The notes under the pieces: generated by a model | The model's input: only the letters and a program-made list of their open reading frames with translations | Databases searched by the model: none | What the model was told of the DNA's origin: nothing | Translations under genes and position numbers: made by a program | Shown here: positions 53,531 to 62,430 of the stretch, piece after piece | Position numbering within the stretch: position 1 is the first letter of the stretch | Layout of the letters: every line of letters begins with the position of its first letter | Assembly: GCF_900100665.1 (NCBI RefSeq) | Contig: NZ_FNCS01000006.1 | Span: 1 to 64,000, forward strand | Direction: 5' to 3' | Length of the DNA: 64,000 nucleotides | Source: Pelagibacterium luteolum | Lineage (GTDB): Bacteria; Pseudomonadota; Alphaproteobacteria; Rhizobiales; Devosiaceae

Positions 53531-54667
53531 CTAGACCAGCAGCGCCTGAGCCTCCACGGGTCCAAGCGCGTCGGGGCGTTCGCACGTCGTCGTCAGCGTC
53601 ACCGCCGCACCCAACTCCGCCGATTTCAGGATCGACGTCATTACGTCCACCCCGTGAAGCGTGGTGTCGAGCGAGCATCTGGGCTTGCGGCCCGCATCGA
53701 TCGCCAACATCATGTCGGCGAGGCCCGCCGTCCGGTAGTTGGCGAAGGCCGGCCCATTGGGACGCTCCCAATTGGCGATGCCCAGCGGATGCTTCCAGGG
53801 CTCGACCACATCCCGCACCCCATTGCGACGCGCCAGCACCAGCTCGCCCCCGAAGAAATTGGGATCGGGCACGTAGAGCGACCCCTCGCTGCCGTAAATT
53901 TCCATATTGGAATGCTGATGCGCCTCTACGTCCCATGACGCACCCAGCGTCACCAGAGCACCGTTGTGGAACTCCAGCACCGCGTGGATGGTGGTCGGCG
54001 TCGTCACCTCGACATACTCGCCCTTGCGCGGCTCGCTCGAAATCTCCCGCCGATCGCGGGGCGTCGACGAAAACGCCGTGACCCGTTTCACCGGCCCGAT
54101 CAGATTGATCAGGTTCGCAACATAATAGGGCCCGATATCGAGTACCGGCCCGGCGCCGGGCTTGAAGAAAAAGTCGGGGTTGGGGTGCCAGTGCTCGAGC
54201 CCGAAGCTCATCACATGGCACGTGCCCGACGTCACCTTGCCGATCGCGCCTTCATCGATCAGTGCACGCGCCTGCTGATGCGCACCGCCCAGAAACGTAT
54301 CGGGTGCGCAGCCGACCTGCTTGCCGGCATCGTTGGCCGCCTTGCGCAAGTCTTCGCCCTCTTCGAGCGTCAGGACCAGCGGCTTTTCCGAATAGGCGTG
54401 CTTTCCGGCCGAGATGATGTCCTTGGACACGCGGTAGTGCGCATCCGGAATGGTGAGATTGACGATCACGTCGATCTCGGAATTCTTCAGCAGTTCGTCG
54501 GGCGTCTGGGCCGCGACGTTGAATTCCTCGGCACGCGCCTTGGCAGCCTCGGGCATGATGTCGGCAACAGCACGCACCTCGATGCCTTTGAACAGTGGGG
54601 CGAGCTTGAGATAAGCCGCCGAAATATTGCCGGCACCCAGAATGCCGACGCCGTGTGTCTTGCTCAT
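53531..54667 (-). CDS. Gfo/Idh/MocA family oxidoreductase
   Basis: A 378-residue NAD(P)-dependent dehydrogenase. The nucleotide-binding GILGAGNISAAYLKLAPLF is near the N-terminus, followed by YSEKPLVLTLEEGEDL (the EKP motif) and the catalytic GAGPVLDIGPYYVANLINLIGPV, which retains the Asp but has Tyr in place of the usual His. The C-terminal half has AHQHSNMEIYGSEGSLYVPDPNFFGG. It is the last gene of the transporter operon, ten bases after the isomerase. ATG at 54667 begins the conserved strand. Confidence 0.9.
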   Translation of the reverse strand: MSKTHGVGILGAGNISAAYLKLAPLFKGIEVRAVADIMPEAAKARAEEFNVAAQTPDELLKNSEIDVIVNLTIPDAHYRVSKDIISAGKHAYSEKPLVLTLEEGEDLRKAANDAGKQVGCAPDTFLGGAHQQARALIDEGAIGKVTSGTCHVMSFGLEHWHPNPDFFFKPGAGPVLDIGPYYVANLINLIGPVKRVTAFSSTPRDRREISSEPRKGEYVEVTTPTTIHAVLEFHNGALVTLGASWDVEAHQHSNMEIYGSEGSLYVPDPNFFGGELVLARRNGVRDVVEPWKHPLGIANWERPNGPAFANYRTAGLADMMLAIDAGRKPRCSLDTTLHGVDVMTSILKSAELGAAVTLTTTCERPDALGPVEAQALLV

Positions 54668-54677
54668 GGTCTTGGTC

Positions 54678-55424
54678 CTAAAGCGACTTTGCTGTCGCGA
54701 TCGAGCGCGATGCGAAGCGTTCGAGATCGTTGGGATTGTCGTGTTCCATGACGAAATGGGTAGCCTTCGTCTTGGATTTGAGGGTCGAAAACAGGTCCTT
54801 CCAGGGCACTGTCCCGTGCCCCAGATCGGCCCAGCCGTCCTCGTCCTTGGCTTCACCTTCCGGCGCTATGTCCTTGAGATGCGCGGCAACGATGCGCTGT
54901 CCGTGCTTTTCGATCCAGGCGTTCGGATCGTTTTCTCCGCGCACCACCCAGGCGACGTCCATTTCCCAATCGATATCGGGGGCGCCCTCAAGGATGATGT
55001 CCATCGGCAACCGACCGGAATCGGTGGGCCAGAATTCGAAATGGTGGTTATGCCACCCGAACCCGAATCCCTGATCCTTATAGAACTTGCCCAGTTCGCC
55101 CAGTTCAGCGGCAAGGCTGACCCAATCGGCTTCGGGCTGCTTCCACTTGTCGTGGGGAATGGCCGGGCAAAACAGCGTCTCCACGCCGATGACCCTTGCC
55201 GCCTCGGCGGTCTTGGCCTTGTCGCGTAATTGATCGATGCCGAAATGGCCCGTCGGCATGGTCAGCCCATTGGCGTCGAGGTCGGCGCGCAGGGCGGCCG
55301 GGTCGGCGTAAAGCCCGCCATAGCCTTCGACCTGTTTGTAACCGAGGCGTGAAAGCAGGGCCAAGGTATCACTCAGCGGCGGGAAATTGCGCGCGCTGTA
55401 AAGCTGGAAGGAAAAATCGGTCAC
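54678..55424 (-). CDS. Sugar phosphate isomerase/epimerase (TIM barrel)
   Basis: A 248-residue xylose-isomerase-like protein. Metal-site residues are seen in WHNHHFEFWP, IDWEMDVAWVVRG, AAHLKDIAPEGE and HFVMEHDNP. It is shorter than its paralogue at 52273 and shares the fold rather than close sequence. It follows the ATPase gene by nine bases. Confidence 0.88.
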   Translation of the reverse strand: MTDFSFQLYSARNFPPLSDTLALLSRLGYKQVEGYGGLYADPAALRADLDANGLTMPTGHFGIDQLRDKAKTAEAARVIGVETLFCPAIPHDKWKQPEADWVSLAAELGELGKFYKDQGFGFGWHNHHFEFWPTDSGRLPMDIILEGAPDIDWEMDVAWVVRGENDPNAWIEKHGQRIVAAHLKDIAPEGEAKDEDGWADLGHGTVPWKDLFSTLKSKTKATHFVMEHDNPNDLERFASRSIATAKSL

Positions 55425-55433
55425 TGGATACTC

Positions 55434-56528
55434 CTAGATGCGTTCGCCGCTGGCGGCGTCGAAAACCGACGCGCGGGCGGGATCAAAGCCGAGCCTGATC
55501 TTCTGGCCGGGTTCGAGATTGAGTTCGGCGTCGGCCCGGAAGGTGAATTCCTGCGTCCCGATGCGTGCCCATGCGATGGTGTCCGAGCCCATCGGCTCGA
55601 CAATCTCGATTTCACTCTCGAAATTGACGGGAACCGCGTTGGCAGCCTCGCCGACCAGCACGTGTTCTGGCCTGACGCCGAGAATGGCGTTGGCGTTGAG
55701 CGCCTCGTTGCCTGGCTGAAAGGCGTAATGATCGATGGGGAGCGTCACGCCATCTGCGACGAACGTCCGGCTCTTGAGATCGCCCTTGATGAAATTCATC
55801 GCCGGCGACCCGATGAACCCGGCCACGAACAGATTGACGGGACGGTTGTAGATTTCATGGGGCGTATCGAGCTGCTGGATGATGCCGTCACGCATGATGG
55901 CGATACGATCGGCCAGCGTCATGGCCTCGATCTGATCGTGCGTCACATAGATCATCGTGTTTTCGAGCCGCTGGTGCAGCCGTTTGATCTCCACCCGCAA
56001 ATCGGCACGCAGTTTCGCATCGAGGTTGGACAGAGGTTCGTCGAAGAGGAACACGTCGACGTCCCGTACCAGCGCCCGCCCGATCGCCACGCGCTGGCGC
56101 TGGCCACCCGAGAGGTTAGCCGGCTTGCGGTCGAGCAAGGGCTCAATCTGGAGCATTTCCGAAGCGCGCTTGACGCGCTTGTCGATCTCTTCCCTGGGCA
56201 ATCCGGCGACGCGGAGTCCAAAGGAAAGGTTCTTGCGCACCGTCATCTGCGGATAGAGCGCGTAGGACTGGAACACCATGCCGATGCCGCGGTCCTTGGG
56301 TTCTTCCCAGGTGACGTTCTTGCCCGAGATGTAGATCTGGCCGCCCGTGACATCGAGAAGGCCGGCGATGCAGTTGAGCAGGGTCGACTTGCCGCAGCCT
56401 GAAGGCCCGAGCAGCACGATGAACTCGCCATATTTGACGTCGAGGTTCATCTCCTGAAGGACCTGCACCGATCCGAAGCTGAGAGAGAGATTCCGGATCG
56501 ATACGGACGTCTTTGTATTGTCTATCAT
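55434..56528 (-). CDS. Sugar ABC transporter ATP-binding protein (UgpC/MalK type)
   Basis: A 364-residue ATPase. Walker A is GPSGCGKST, the signature is [15 protein letters not shown], and Walker B is [16 protein letters not shown]. After about residue 240 a TOBE/OB-fold regulatory domain ([16 protein letters not shown]) gives it the MalK architecture. It drives the two permeases upstream. Spacing to the permease is five bases. Confidence 0.94.
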   Translation of the reverse strand: MIDNTKTSVSIRNLSLSFGSVQVLQEMNLDVKYGEFIVLLGPSGCGKSTLLNCIAGLLDVTGGQIYISGKNVTWEEPKDRGIGMVFQSYALYPQMTVRKNLSFGLRVAGLPREEIDKRVKRASEMLQIEPLLDRKPANLSGGQRQRVAIGRALVRDVDVFLFDEPLSNLDAKLRADLRVEIKRLHQRLENTMIYVTHDQIEAMTLADRIAIMRDGIIQQLDTPHEIYNRPVNLFVAGFIGSPAMNFIKGDLKSRTFVADGVTLPIDHYAFQPGNEALNANAILGVRPEHVLVGEAANAVPVNFESEIEIVEPMGSDTIAWARIGTQEFTFRADAELNLEPGQKIRLGFDPARASVFDAASGERI

Positions 56529-56533
56529 TTTTC

Positions 56534-57478
56534 TTACCCTTTGACCGCACCGGCTGCGACGCCGCGGACGAACAATCGTCCTGAGACGAAGTAGACGATG
56601 AGCGGCACGAGGCCGGTCAGCATCGTGGCTGCCATGTTGACGTTGTACTCGGGCGTGCCCTGAGCCGAATTGACGATGTTGTTGAGCTGCACTGTCATCG
56701 GCAGGTTCTGCGTTCCCGCAAACACCACCCCGAACAGGAAGTCGTTCCAGATGCCTGTCACCTGAAGGATCAGCGCAACCACGACGATCGGCAGGCTCAT
56801 GGGCAACATCACCTCAAAGAAGATGCGCCAGAACCCGGCTCCGTCCACACGTGCCGCCTTGAACAGTTCGGGCGGCAACGAGGCGAAATAGTTCCTGAAC
56901 AGCAAGGTCAGGATGGGCATGCCAAAGATGGTGTGCACCATGATGACCGCTGGGATCGTACCGAAAATACCCATTTCGCGCGTCAGCATCACCAGCGGAT
57001 AGAGCATCACCTGATAGGGGATGAACGAGCCGAAGATCAGCACGGCGAAGAAGATTTCCGAGCCCTTGAACTTCCAGTTGACCAGGCCATAGCCGTTCAC
57101 GGCCGCGACCGCTGTCGAGATGATCACCGAGGGGATCAGAATCTTGATCGAATTCCAGAACCCGGGGCTCAGCCCCTGGCAGGTCAGGCCCGTACAGGCC
57201 GAGGACCATGCCTTGCTCCATGCCTCCCCCGTGAACTCGATCGGCGGCGCAAAGATGTTGCCGAAGCGAATTTCGGGCATCGTTTTGAACGACGTCGTGA
57301 TCATGACGTAGAGCGGGAAGAGATAATAGAGACACGCCACGAACAGGATCGAGTAGAGGATGATCCGCCTCGGCGTGAAGAACGGCTTGGGCCGCGGCCC
57401 GTGTGGTCCGTCCAGAGTGATATCGGTTTTGACCGCGTCGAGCGCGACGTTGGTTGAAAGCGTGGCTGGGTTGCTCAT
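56534..57478 (-). CDS. Sugar ABC transporter permease (MalG type)
   Basis: A 314-residue permease with six helices. The EAA coupling loop is FFASLPPELFKAARVDGAGFWRIFFEVMLPMSLPIV. The N-terminal cytoplasmic tail of about 35 residues is charged. Its start overlaps the previous permease by four bases (ATGA), and it pairs with it in the carbohydrate-uptake (CUT1) complex. Confidence 0.93.
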   Translation of the reverse strand: MSNPATLSTNVALDAVKTDITLDGPHGPRPKPFFTPRRIILYSILFVACLYYLFPLYVMITTSFKTMPEIRFGNIFAPPIEFTGEAWSKAWSSACTGLTCQGLSPGFWNSIKILIPSVIISTAVAAVNGYGLVNWKFKGSEIFFAVLIFGSFIPYQVMLYPLVMLTREMGIFGTIPAVIMVHTIFGMPILTLLFRNYFASLPPELFKAARVDGAGFWRIFFEVMLPMSLPIVVVALILQVTGIWNDFLFGVVFAGTQNLPMTVQLNNIVNSAQGTPEYNVNMAATMLTGLVPLIVYFVSGRLFVRGVAAGAVKG

Positions 57479-58407
57479 GACTTCTTCCCCCGTCCGCCAA
57501 ATTCGAGATAGGCCCAGGGAATGATGATGATCATGACCGTCAGCAGCATCATGGTCGATGCGGCCAGGCCCTGACCGATATTTCCGGCCGTAAACATGTA
57601 ATCGTAGACGTATTTCGCCGGCACTTCGGACGATATGCCCGGACCACCCCGCGTCAGCGCCACGACAAGATCATAGAGGCGCACGATACCGGAGCCGGCC
57701 AGCACCACGGCTGTGACGAGCACGCCGCGCATCATCGGCAAGACGATGAACAGATACGTCCGCCATGTGGGAATGCCGTCGACCCGCGACGCCTTCCAGA
57801 TTTCCTCATCCACCCCGCGCAAGCCGGCCAGCATCAGGACCATCATAAAGCCCGTGCCCTGCCAGAGCCCGGCAATCAGCAAGGCGTAGATCACCATGTC
57901 GGATCGCGCGATCCAGTCGAAGGTGAACCAGTCGAAACCCAGATTGCGCATCGTGCCCTGAAGGCCGAGCGTCGGGTTCATGATCCACTGCCAAACCAAC
58001 CCCGTCACGATGAAGGACAGAGCGAAGGGGTAGAGCATTATGGTCCGGAAGGCGCTTTCAAAGCGGATCTTCTGGTCCATCAAAACGGCGAGCAGGAAGC
58101 CAATGACAAGGGTAAAGGACAGCGAAAAAACGCCATACCAGATCAGGTTCCAGACCGAGACGTTCCAGCGCGACGTACCGAACAGGCGCGTGTACTGGTC
58201 GAGCCCGACAAAGGTCCCTGTCGGCAGAAGCCTTGAGTTTGTGAAGGAATAATAGATCGTCCAGAGCGTGCAGCCGATGAAGATGACTAGCACGGTGACG
58301 ATCATTGGGGTCGCGGCGATCTTGGCGGAGATATTGCGGGTGAACAACTGGCGCACATAACGCGCCGTCCCCGACTCCTGCCTTTCGCTGGCTGAAGCGT
58401 CAGTCAA
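57475..58407 (-). CDS. Sugar ABC transporter permease (MalF type)
   Basis: A 310-residue permease. The EAA loop is LAGLRGVDEEIWKASRVDGIPTWRTYLFIVLPMMRGVLV. Other segments (FRTIMLYPFALSFIVTGLVWQWIMNPTLG) resemble glucose/mannose (GtsB-type) permeases. It lies 90 bases after the binding-protein gene. Confidence 0.93.
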   Translation of the reverse strand: MTDASASERQESGTARYVRQLFTRNISAKIAATPMIVTVLVIFIGCTLWTIYYSFTNSRLLPTGTFVGLDQYTRLFGTSRWNVSVWNLIWYGVFSLSFTLVIGFLLAVLMDQKIRFESAFRTIMLYPFALSFIVTGLVWQWIMNPTLGLQGTMRNLGFDWFTFDWIARSDMVIYALLIAGLWQGTGFMMVLMLAGLRGVDEEIWKASRVDGIPTWRTYLFIVLPMMRGVLVTAVVLAGSGIVRLYDLVVALTRGGPGISSEVPAKYVYDYMFTAGNIGQGLAASTMMLLTVMIIIIPWAYLEFGGRGKKS

Positions 58408-58497
58408 AACAATTGCTCCCGTTCGAGGGGGTGCGGTCGGTTAGAGGAGGAAGTCCGACCGCACCCTTGGGCTCTAATGCATCGTCAGAAAGGGCGC

Positions 58498-59739
58498 TTA
58501 GTCGGCGCTCTCGATGATCGAAGCATAGCGCTCGATGTAATCGTCGACAGAGATGTTGTCGTTGTCGATGAACTCGATCGAGAGATCCTGGAGCTGCTGC
58601 TGGGTGTCGCTCGAGAGCGAGAAGTCACCAGATGGCAACAGACCGTTGTCGAGCAGCGGGATGGCTTTCTGCATGCACGCATTGGCGCTCGAGAGATCGA
58701 TGTCGGTACGGATCGGCATCGAACCCTTCACGAGGTTGAAGGCGAGCTGTGCATCGGGAGAAATCAGCAGCCGTGCCAGTTCGGTCTGAGCTTCGATCAC
58801 TTCCGGATCCGTCCCATCGGGAAGCACGGGGAAGTAGAAGCTGTCGCCACCACCGGTGAGCTGATCGTTCAGGCCAAGGCCGGGCAGACATTCGTAGTCT
58901 TCACCGGGCACACCACCGGCAATCTGCAGATCGCCCTGCAGCCAGTCGCCGTGGATATTGCCGGCAGCCGTACCTTCGAGGAGCTGGTTGCCGACGTCAC
59001 CGAAGGCAGGAACCATCATGTCCGGGCTCACGACCGAACGCAGAGCGTCGAGCGCCTCTGCAACACGACGGAAATCTTCGCCACGGACGGCTTCGACATC
59101 CTTGTCGCGGTTGATGGCAAGGACGAGATCGGAGCCGCCGATACCGGCCATCAGCACGCCCGGGACGCCCGAGATGGGCCAGCCGGTTGCGAGACCGAAC
59201 GGCAGGATGCCGGCGTCCTGAAGTGCGGGCCAGCTCGCGACGTATTCGTCCCAGTTTGTCGGGACCGGCTCACCGATTTCTTCGTAAGCAGCCGTGGAGA
59301 GCCACAGCCAATCCCATGAGTGGATATTGACCGGGAAGCAGTAGATGCGGCCTTCATACGTGCAGGGCTCGAGCAGGGACTCGTCGACGTAGAAGTCGCG
59401 AATGCCCATTTCGTCGGCGATGTCTGTCAGATCGCGCATCAGGCCGGCCTGGATCAGTTCCTCGGCATCGCGGCCGGTATTCATCTGGGTGGCGCCCATC
59501 GGATTGCCGCCGATAATGCGGCTGATAATCACGGGGTTGGCGCCAGTACCCGAACCAGCAAGCGCACCGTCGACCCAGGTATGGCCAGTTTCTTCTTCGA
59601 AGACGCGGGCAAATTCTGCAACCGCTGCGGCTTCACCGGCGGATGTCCACCAATGGGTCACTTCGAGGTTTGCCGCCGACACTGCGGTCGTCGACATCAA
59701 GGCAGCCGCAACCGATGCGGCCACTGCAAATCTTTTCAT
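58498..59739 (-). CDS. Sugar ABC transporter substrate-binding protein, GtsA/glucose-type
   Basis: A 413-residue periplasmic protein. The signal peptide MKRFAVAASVAAALMSTTAVSA is followed by NLEVTHWWTSAGEAAAVAEFARVFEEETGHTW, a pattern shared with glucose/mannose-binding proteins of the CUT1 family. The ATG at 59739 is preferred over ATG at 59745, since GGGAGG lies at the right distance. It is the first gene of the operon and is preceded by three LacI-type operator copies. The exact sugar cannot be read from sequence. Confidence 0.9.
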   Translation of the reverse strand: MKRFAVAASVAAALMSTTAVSAANLEVTHWWTSAGEAAAVAEFARVFEEETGHTWVDGALAGSGTGANPVIISRIIGGNPMGATQMNTGRDAEELIQAGLMRDLTDIADEMGIRDFYVDESLLEPCTYEGRIYCFPVNIHSWDWLWLSTAAYEEIGEPVPTNWDEYVASWPALQDAGILPFGLATGWPISGVPGVLMAGIGGSDLVLAINRDKDVEAVRGEDFRRVAEALDALRSVVSPDMMVPAFGDVGNQLLEGTAAGNIHGDWLQGDLQIAGGVPGEDYECLPGLGLNDQLTGGGDSFYFPVLPDGTDPEVIEAQTELARLLISPDAQLAFNLVKGSMPIRTDIDLSSANACMQKAIPLLDNGLLPSGDFSLSSDTQQQLQDLSIEFIDNDNISVDDYIERYASIIESAD

Positions 59740-59839
59740 AGTCATCCCTCCCAAGGGGTTTTTCCTCACAGGCGGCTTGGCCGCCTCTCCTCCATCTCCG
59801 TCCCGTGGCTCCTCAACGCACGGTTCCTCGACACGAAAA

Positions 59840-59853
59840 TGTAATCGATTACA
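59840..59853. promoter_or_regulatory. LacI-type operator, copy 1
   Basis: TGTAATCGATTACA is a perfect 14-base palindrome, the typical shape of a LacI-family operator with a central CG. It lies 101 bases before the binding-protein start. Confidence 0.82.
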
Positions 59854-59873
59854 AAACCGCAGCAAGACTGGGT

Positions 59874-59887
59874 TGAAATCGATTACA
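59874..59887. promoter_or_regulatory. LacI-type operator, copy 2
   Basis: TGAAATCGATTACA, one mismatch from copy 1. The centres are 34 bases apart, about three helical turns. Confidence 0.78.
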
Positions 59888-59904
59888 AGCATCTCATGTC
59901 ATTA

Positions 59905-59918
59905 TGAAATCGATGTCA
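59905..59918. promoter_or_regulatory. LacI-type operator, copy 3 (weaker)
   Basis: TGAAATCGATGTCA keeps the ATCGAT core and outer TG...CA but is less symmetric. It is centred 31 bases from copy 2, continuing the helical spacing. Confidence 0.55.
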
Positions 59919-59987
59919 AGAGGTCATGCGACCAAAGTCGAATACCGGTGGACATCTCCCTCCAAGCCTTGGCCACCGGGCCATACG

Positions 59988-60019
59988 AAAAGGGCGGCCA
60001 TCAAAAGATGGCCGCCCTT
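59988..60019 (-). terminator. Rho-independent terminator of the DEAD-box helicase gene
   Basis: A 13-bp perfect stem (AAGGGCGGCCATC at 59990-60002 with its inverse at 60007-60019, loop AAAA) ends in a short U-tract on the minus strand. It is 30 bases past the helicase stop. Confidence 0.85.
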
Positions 60020-60048
60020 CCCTGGAACAACTATTCAATATTTCGCGA

Positions 60049-61347
60049 TCAAGCGGCCTGGCGGGCTCGATTGGCGCGCTGCTTTTTGCGGTTACGCTGC
60101 GAAGCGGCCTTCATCGGATCGAAGGGCTTCTTGGCGCCCTGCCCCTGACCGGCCGGCTTGTTGTTCGACTTGGCGCGATTCTGGGTGCGCTTGGCCGGAT
60201 TGCCCGGAGCCTTGCGCAGCGGACGCTCGCCGCCTGCCGTCGTAATCGTGATGCCGGTCAGGCGCTCGATATCGAGCAACAGCCCGTACTCGTCACCAGC
60301 CACCAGTGCGACTGCCAGCCCTTCGGCACCCGCACGCGCCGTACGGCCAATGCGGTGGACGTAGTTTTCGGCAACCTGGGGCAGCTCGTAATTATAGACG
60401 TGGCTCACGCCCGGAATATCGATACCGCGCGCCGCGACGTCGGTCGCCACCAGAACGCGGATTTCACCGGCACGGAACGATTTGAGCGTACGATCGCGCT
60501 GACCCTGGCTCTTGTTGCCGTGGATCGAACCCGTAGCGAAGCCCGCTGCCTGAAGCGATTTCGAAAGCTTTTCAGCCCCGTGCTTGGTGCGCGCGAAAAC
60601 CAGCGACAGCGATTCCTTATCGGCACCGAGTAGCGTCTTGAGCAGCGAAAGCTTGCCACCCTGGTCCACGAAATGTGCGCTCTGGGTGATCTTGTCTGCG
60701 GTCTTGCCAGGCGTCGTCACCTGAACGCGCACCGGATCGGACAGATAGGCCGAAGCGATTTCGTTCATCTGCTTTGGCATCGTCGCCGAAAACAGCAGAG
60801 TCTGGCGCGGCTGGCCCACGAGGCGAGAGATTTCGCGCAGCGCGTGGATAAAGCCCAGATCGAGCATCTGGTCGGCTTCGTCGAGCACCAGATATTTCGC
60901 CGAATCGAGACGCAGCGCTTGGCGCTTCACCAGATCAAGCAGGCGGCCCGGCGTTGCAACGACAATGTCGCTGCCGAATGCCAGTGCCTTGATCTGCGTG
61001 CTGATCGCCATGCCGCCGACCACCGAGTTCACCTTGATCGGCGTGTTGCGCGTAAACGAGCGCAGGTTCACGGCGATCTGGTTCACCAGTTCGCGGGTCG
61101 GCGCGAGGATCAGCGCCTTGCAGGTTTTGGGGTCTGGCTTGCCACCGGCAGCCATCAGGTGCTGGATGATCGGCAGGCCGAACGCGGCGGTCTTGCCGGT
61201 GCCGGTCTGAGCCAACCCCATAATGTCGCGCCCTTCGAGCACGAGCGGGATCGAGCGGCTCTGGATCGGTGTCGGTTCGGTGAACTCGAGCGTGGCCAGG
61301 GCCTTGAGAATGTGAGTATTGAGGCCGAGGGCCTGAAAGTCGGTCAA
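60049..61347 (-). CDS. DEAD-box ATP-dependent RNA helicase (RhlE-like)
   Basis: A 432-residue helicase that unwinds RNA duplexes, probably in ribosome assembly or decay. Motifs are complete: Q motif FTEPTPIQSR, motif I AQTGTGKTAAFG, Ia APTRELVNQI, II DEAD (VLDEADQMLDLGF), III SATMP, V ATDVAARGIDIPG and VI HRIGRTARAG. A basic tail (Lys/Arg/Asn-rich, about 380-432) is typical of RhlE. The start is best placed at TTG 61347 (conserved TDFQALGLN next), with AAGGA ten bases upstream; an earlier in-frame start would add unconserved residues. Confidence 0.92.
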   Translation of the reverse strand: MTDFQALGLNTHILKALATLEFTEPTPIQSRSIPLVLEGRDIMGLAQTGTGKTAAFGLPIIQHLMAAGGKPDPKTCKALILAPTRELVNQIAVNLRSFTRNTPIKVNSVVGGMAISTQIKALAFGSDIVVATPGRLLDLVKRQALRLDSAKYLVLDEADQMLDLGFIHALREISRLVGQPRQTLLFSATMPKQMNEIASAYLSDPVRVQVTTPGKTADKITQSAHFVDQGGKLSLLKTLLGADKESLSLVFARTKHGAEKLSKSLQAAGFATGSIHGNKSQGQRDRTLKSFRAGEIRVLVATDVAARGIDIPGVSHVYNYELPQVAENYVHRIGRTARAGAEGLAVALVAGDEYGLLLDIERLTGITITTAGGERPLRKAPGNPAKRTQNRAKSNNKPAGQGQGAKKPFDPMKAASQRNRKKQRANRARQAA

Positions 61348-61692
61348 ATGAGATCCTTTGCGGCCCACCTCTCGCGGCGAGCCTACATACAAAAAAGCCT
61401 TTGCGCCGCGACCATTAGAGGGCGCGCGCGTGGCGTTGCGGTTGCAGTTCCGGCCATACCGTAGCGCCACATTGCGCTAAAGGCGTCGGACCTGTCAGAA
61501 CCCCGCGTGATTTGGGAACTTGGTTGAAATATGCCGGCCTTTGATGTGCGCTGGAAGCGACACGGCTGCTCACGCGGCAGCGCTCGGCATGGCGCTCATA
61601 TCGTCTGTTATGGCCGCAAAGTCAAGCCGATGCTGCTTTGATCGGGTTTCTCACCTGACAAAGCATCCATTTTGCGCTAGATGGCGCCTCAC
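61348..61692. promoter_or_regulatory. Helicase leader and tRNA-Arg promoter region
   Basis: About 345 gene-free bases between the divergent helicase and tRNA-Arg. It holds the leader and promoter of the helicase and the promoter of the tRNA. Cold-shock-type helicase genes often have long leaders, but I see no defined structure. Confidence 0.4.
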
Positions 61693-61769
61693 GGCCCCGT
61701 AGCTCAGCTGGATAGAGCAGTAGCCTTCTAAGCTATTGGTCACAGGTTCGAATCCTGTCGGGGTCGCCA
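61693..61769 (+). tRNA. tRNA-Arg (TCT)
   Basis: GGCCCCGTAGCTCAGCTGG opens the gene, the anticodon arm TAGCC-TTCTAAG-CTA gives TCT, the T arm is ACAGGTTCGAATCCTGT, and CCA is encoded at 61767-61769. It ends one base before the stop of the convergent cytochrome gene. Confidence 0.96.
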
Positions 61770-61770
61770 G

Positions 61771-62226
61771 CTATTCCTCGTTTTCGGGCAGCGACAATTC
61801 CGCGAGCGCGGCCATGTCGGCGGGCATCGGCGTATCGCCGGCCTCGATTCCATTCTCGCTCAGGATGAAGGCCACCAGATTGGCGTAGGTCTCGTCGCTC
61901 AATGCGCCCGGGCGATCGGGCGGCATGGCCGAAGCGGTGAACCCGAACAATCCCGCAACCCCGATCGGATACCATTTCTCGCGGAAGTAGAACCCGACGA
62001 GCGGCGGGCCGCCGAACTCACCGTCATTGAGATTGGCCCCGTGGCAATCCTGGCAACTCCGCACATATTCCCGCTGGCCGCTCGCAACCTGCTCCTGGGT
62101 GAAGCTCACCATCTGGCCGGCATCGTCTGTTGCGGCGGCGCCATCCTGCGCATTTGCCGTGCCCCAGGCGCCCCCTGCCAGCAGCACGAATGCTGCCGCC
62201 GATCCGAAAATTGCGCGGTAACCCAT
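61771..62226 (-). CDS. Periplasmic c-type cytochrome
   Basis: A 151-residue exported monohaem cytochrome. The signal peptide ends GTANA|QDG. The haem motif CQDCH is at 58-62, followed by GANLNDGEFGGPPLVG and a likely Met ligand in ASAMPPDRPGALSDETYANLVAFILSENG. It is divergent from a PQQ-dependent dehydrogenase, a typical partner, so it is the likely electron acceptor. A small acidic C-terminus ends LPENEE. The ATG at 62226 starts the signal peptide. Confidence 0.9.
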   Translation of the reverse strand: MGYRAIFGSAAAFVLLAGGAWGTANAQDGAAATDDAGQMVSFTQEQVASGQREYVRSCQDCHGANLNDGEFGGPPLVGFYFREKWYPIGVAGLFGFTASAMPPDRPGALSDETYANLVAFILSENGIEAGDTPMPADMAALAELSLPENEE

Positions 62227-62360
62227 ATCCTGCTCCCAAAAGTCGGCGCCGCTCCTCAAGAACTCTCCACGGCGCAAAACCAATCCTGACTTAATAAATT
62301 CAAATGGGCAATAGCAGCTGATCATGTCGTCAAACGTCGTCCTGCTGTCCTGTATTGACG

Positions 62361-62372
62361 TTGTTGCAACAA
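62361..62372. promoter_or_regulatory. Perfect 12-base palindrome between cytochrome c and PQQ dehydrogenase
   Basis: TTGTTGCAACAA lies between the divergent starts, directly after a TTGACG that could be a -35 box for the PQQ gene. It is a plausible operator controlling one or both genes. Confidence 0.5.
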
Positions 62373-62430
62373 GGGGTGCAAGATTGACTGTCGGTGGCAA
62401 AGCCCCGGCATTAGTGGAGGAGAAATCGTT

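Larger units (their letters stand above)
59740..60048. promoter_or_regulatory. Intergenic region between binding-protein and helicase genes
   Basis: A 309-base gap. It holds the transporter promoter, the three operator copies, a perfect 7-bp leader hairpin (AGGCGGC at 59770-59776 with GCCGCCT at 59780-59786) and the helicase terminator. No gene is supported. Confidence 0.6.

Noticed and set aside
59769-59786. Leader hairpin before the sugar-binding protein as a riboswitch or attenuator
   Set aside because: A 7-bp stem with three-base loop alone is too little to claim regulation.
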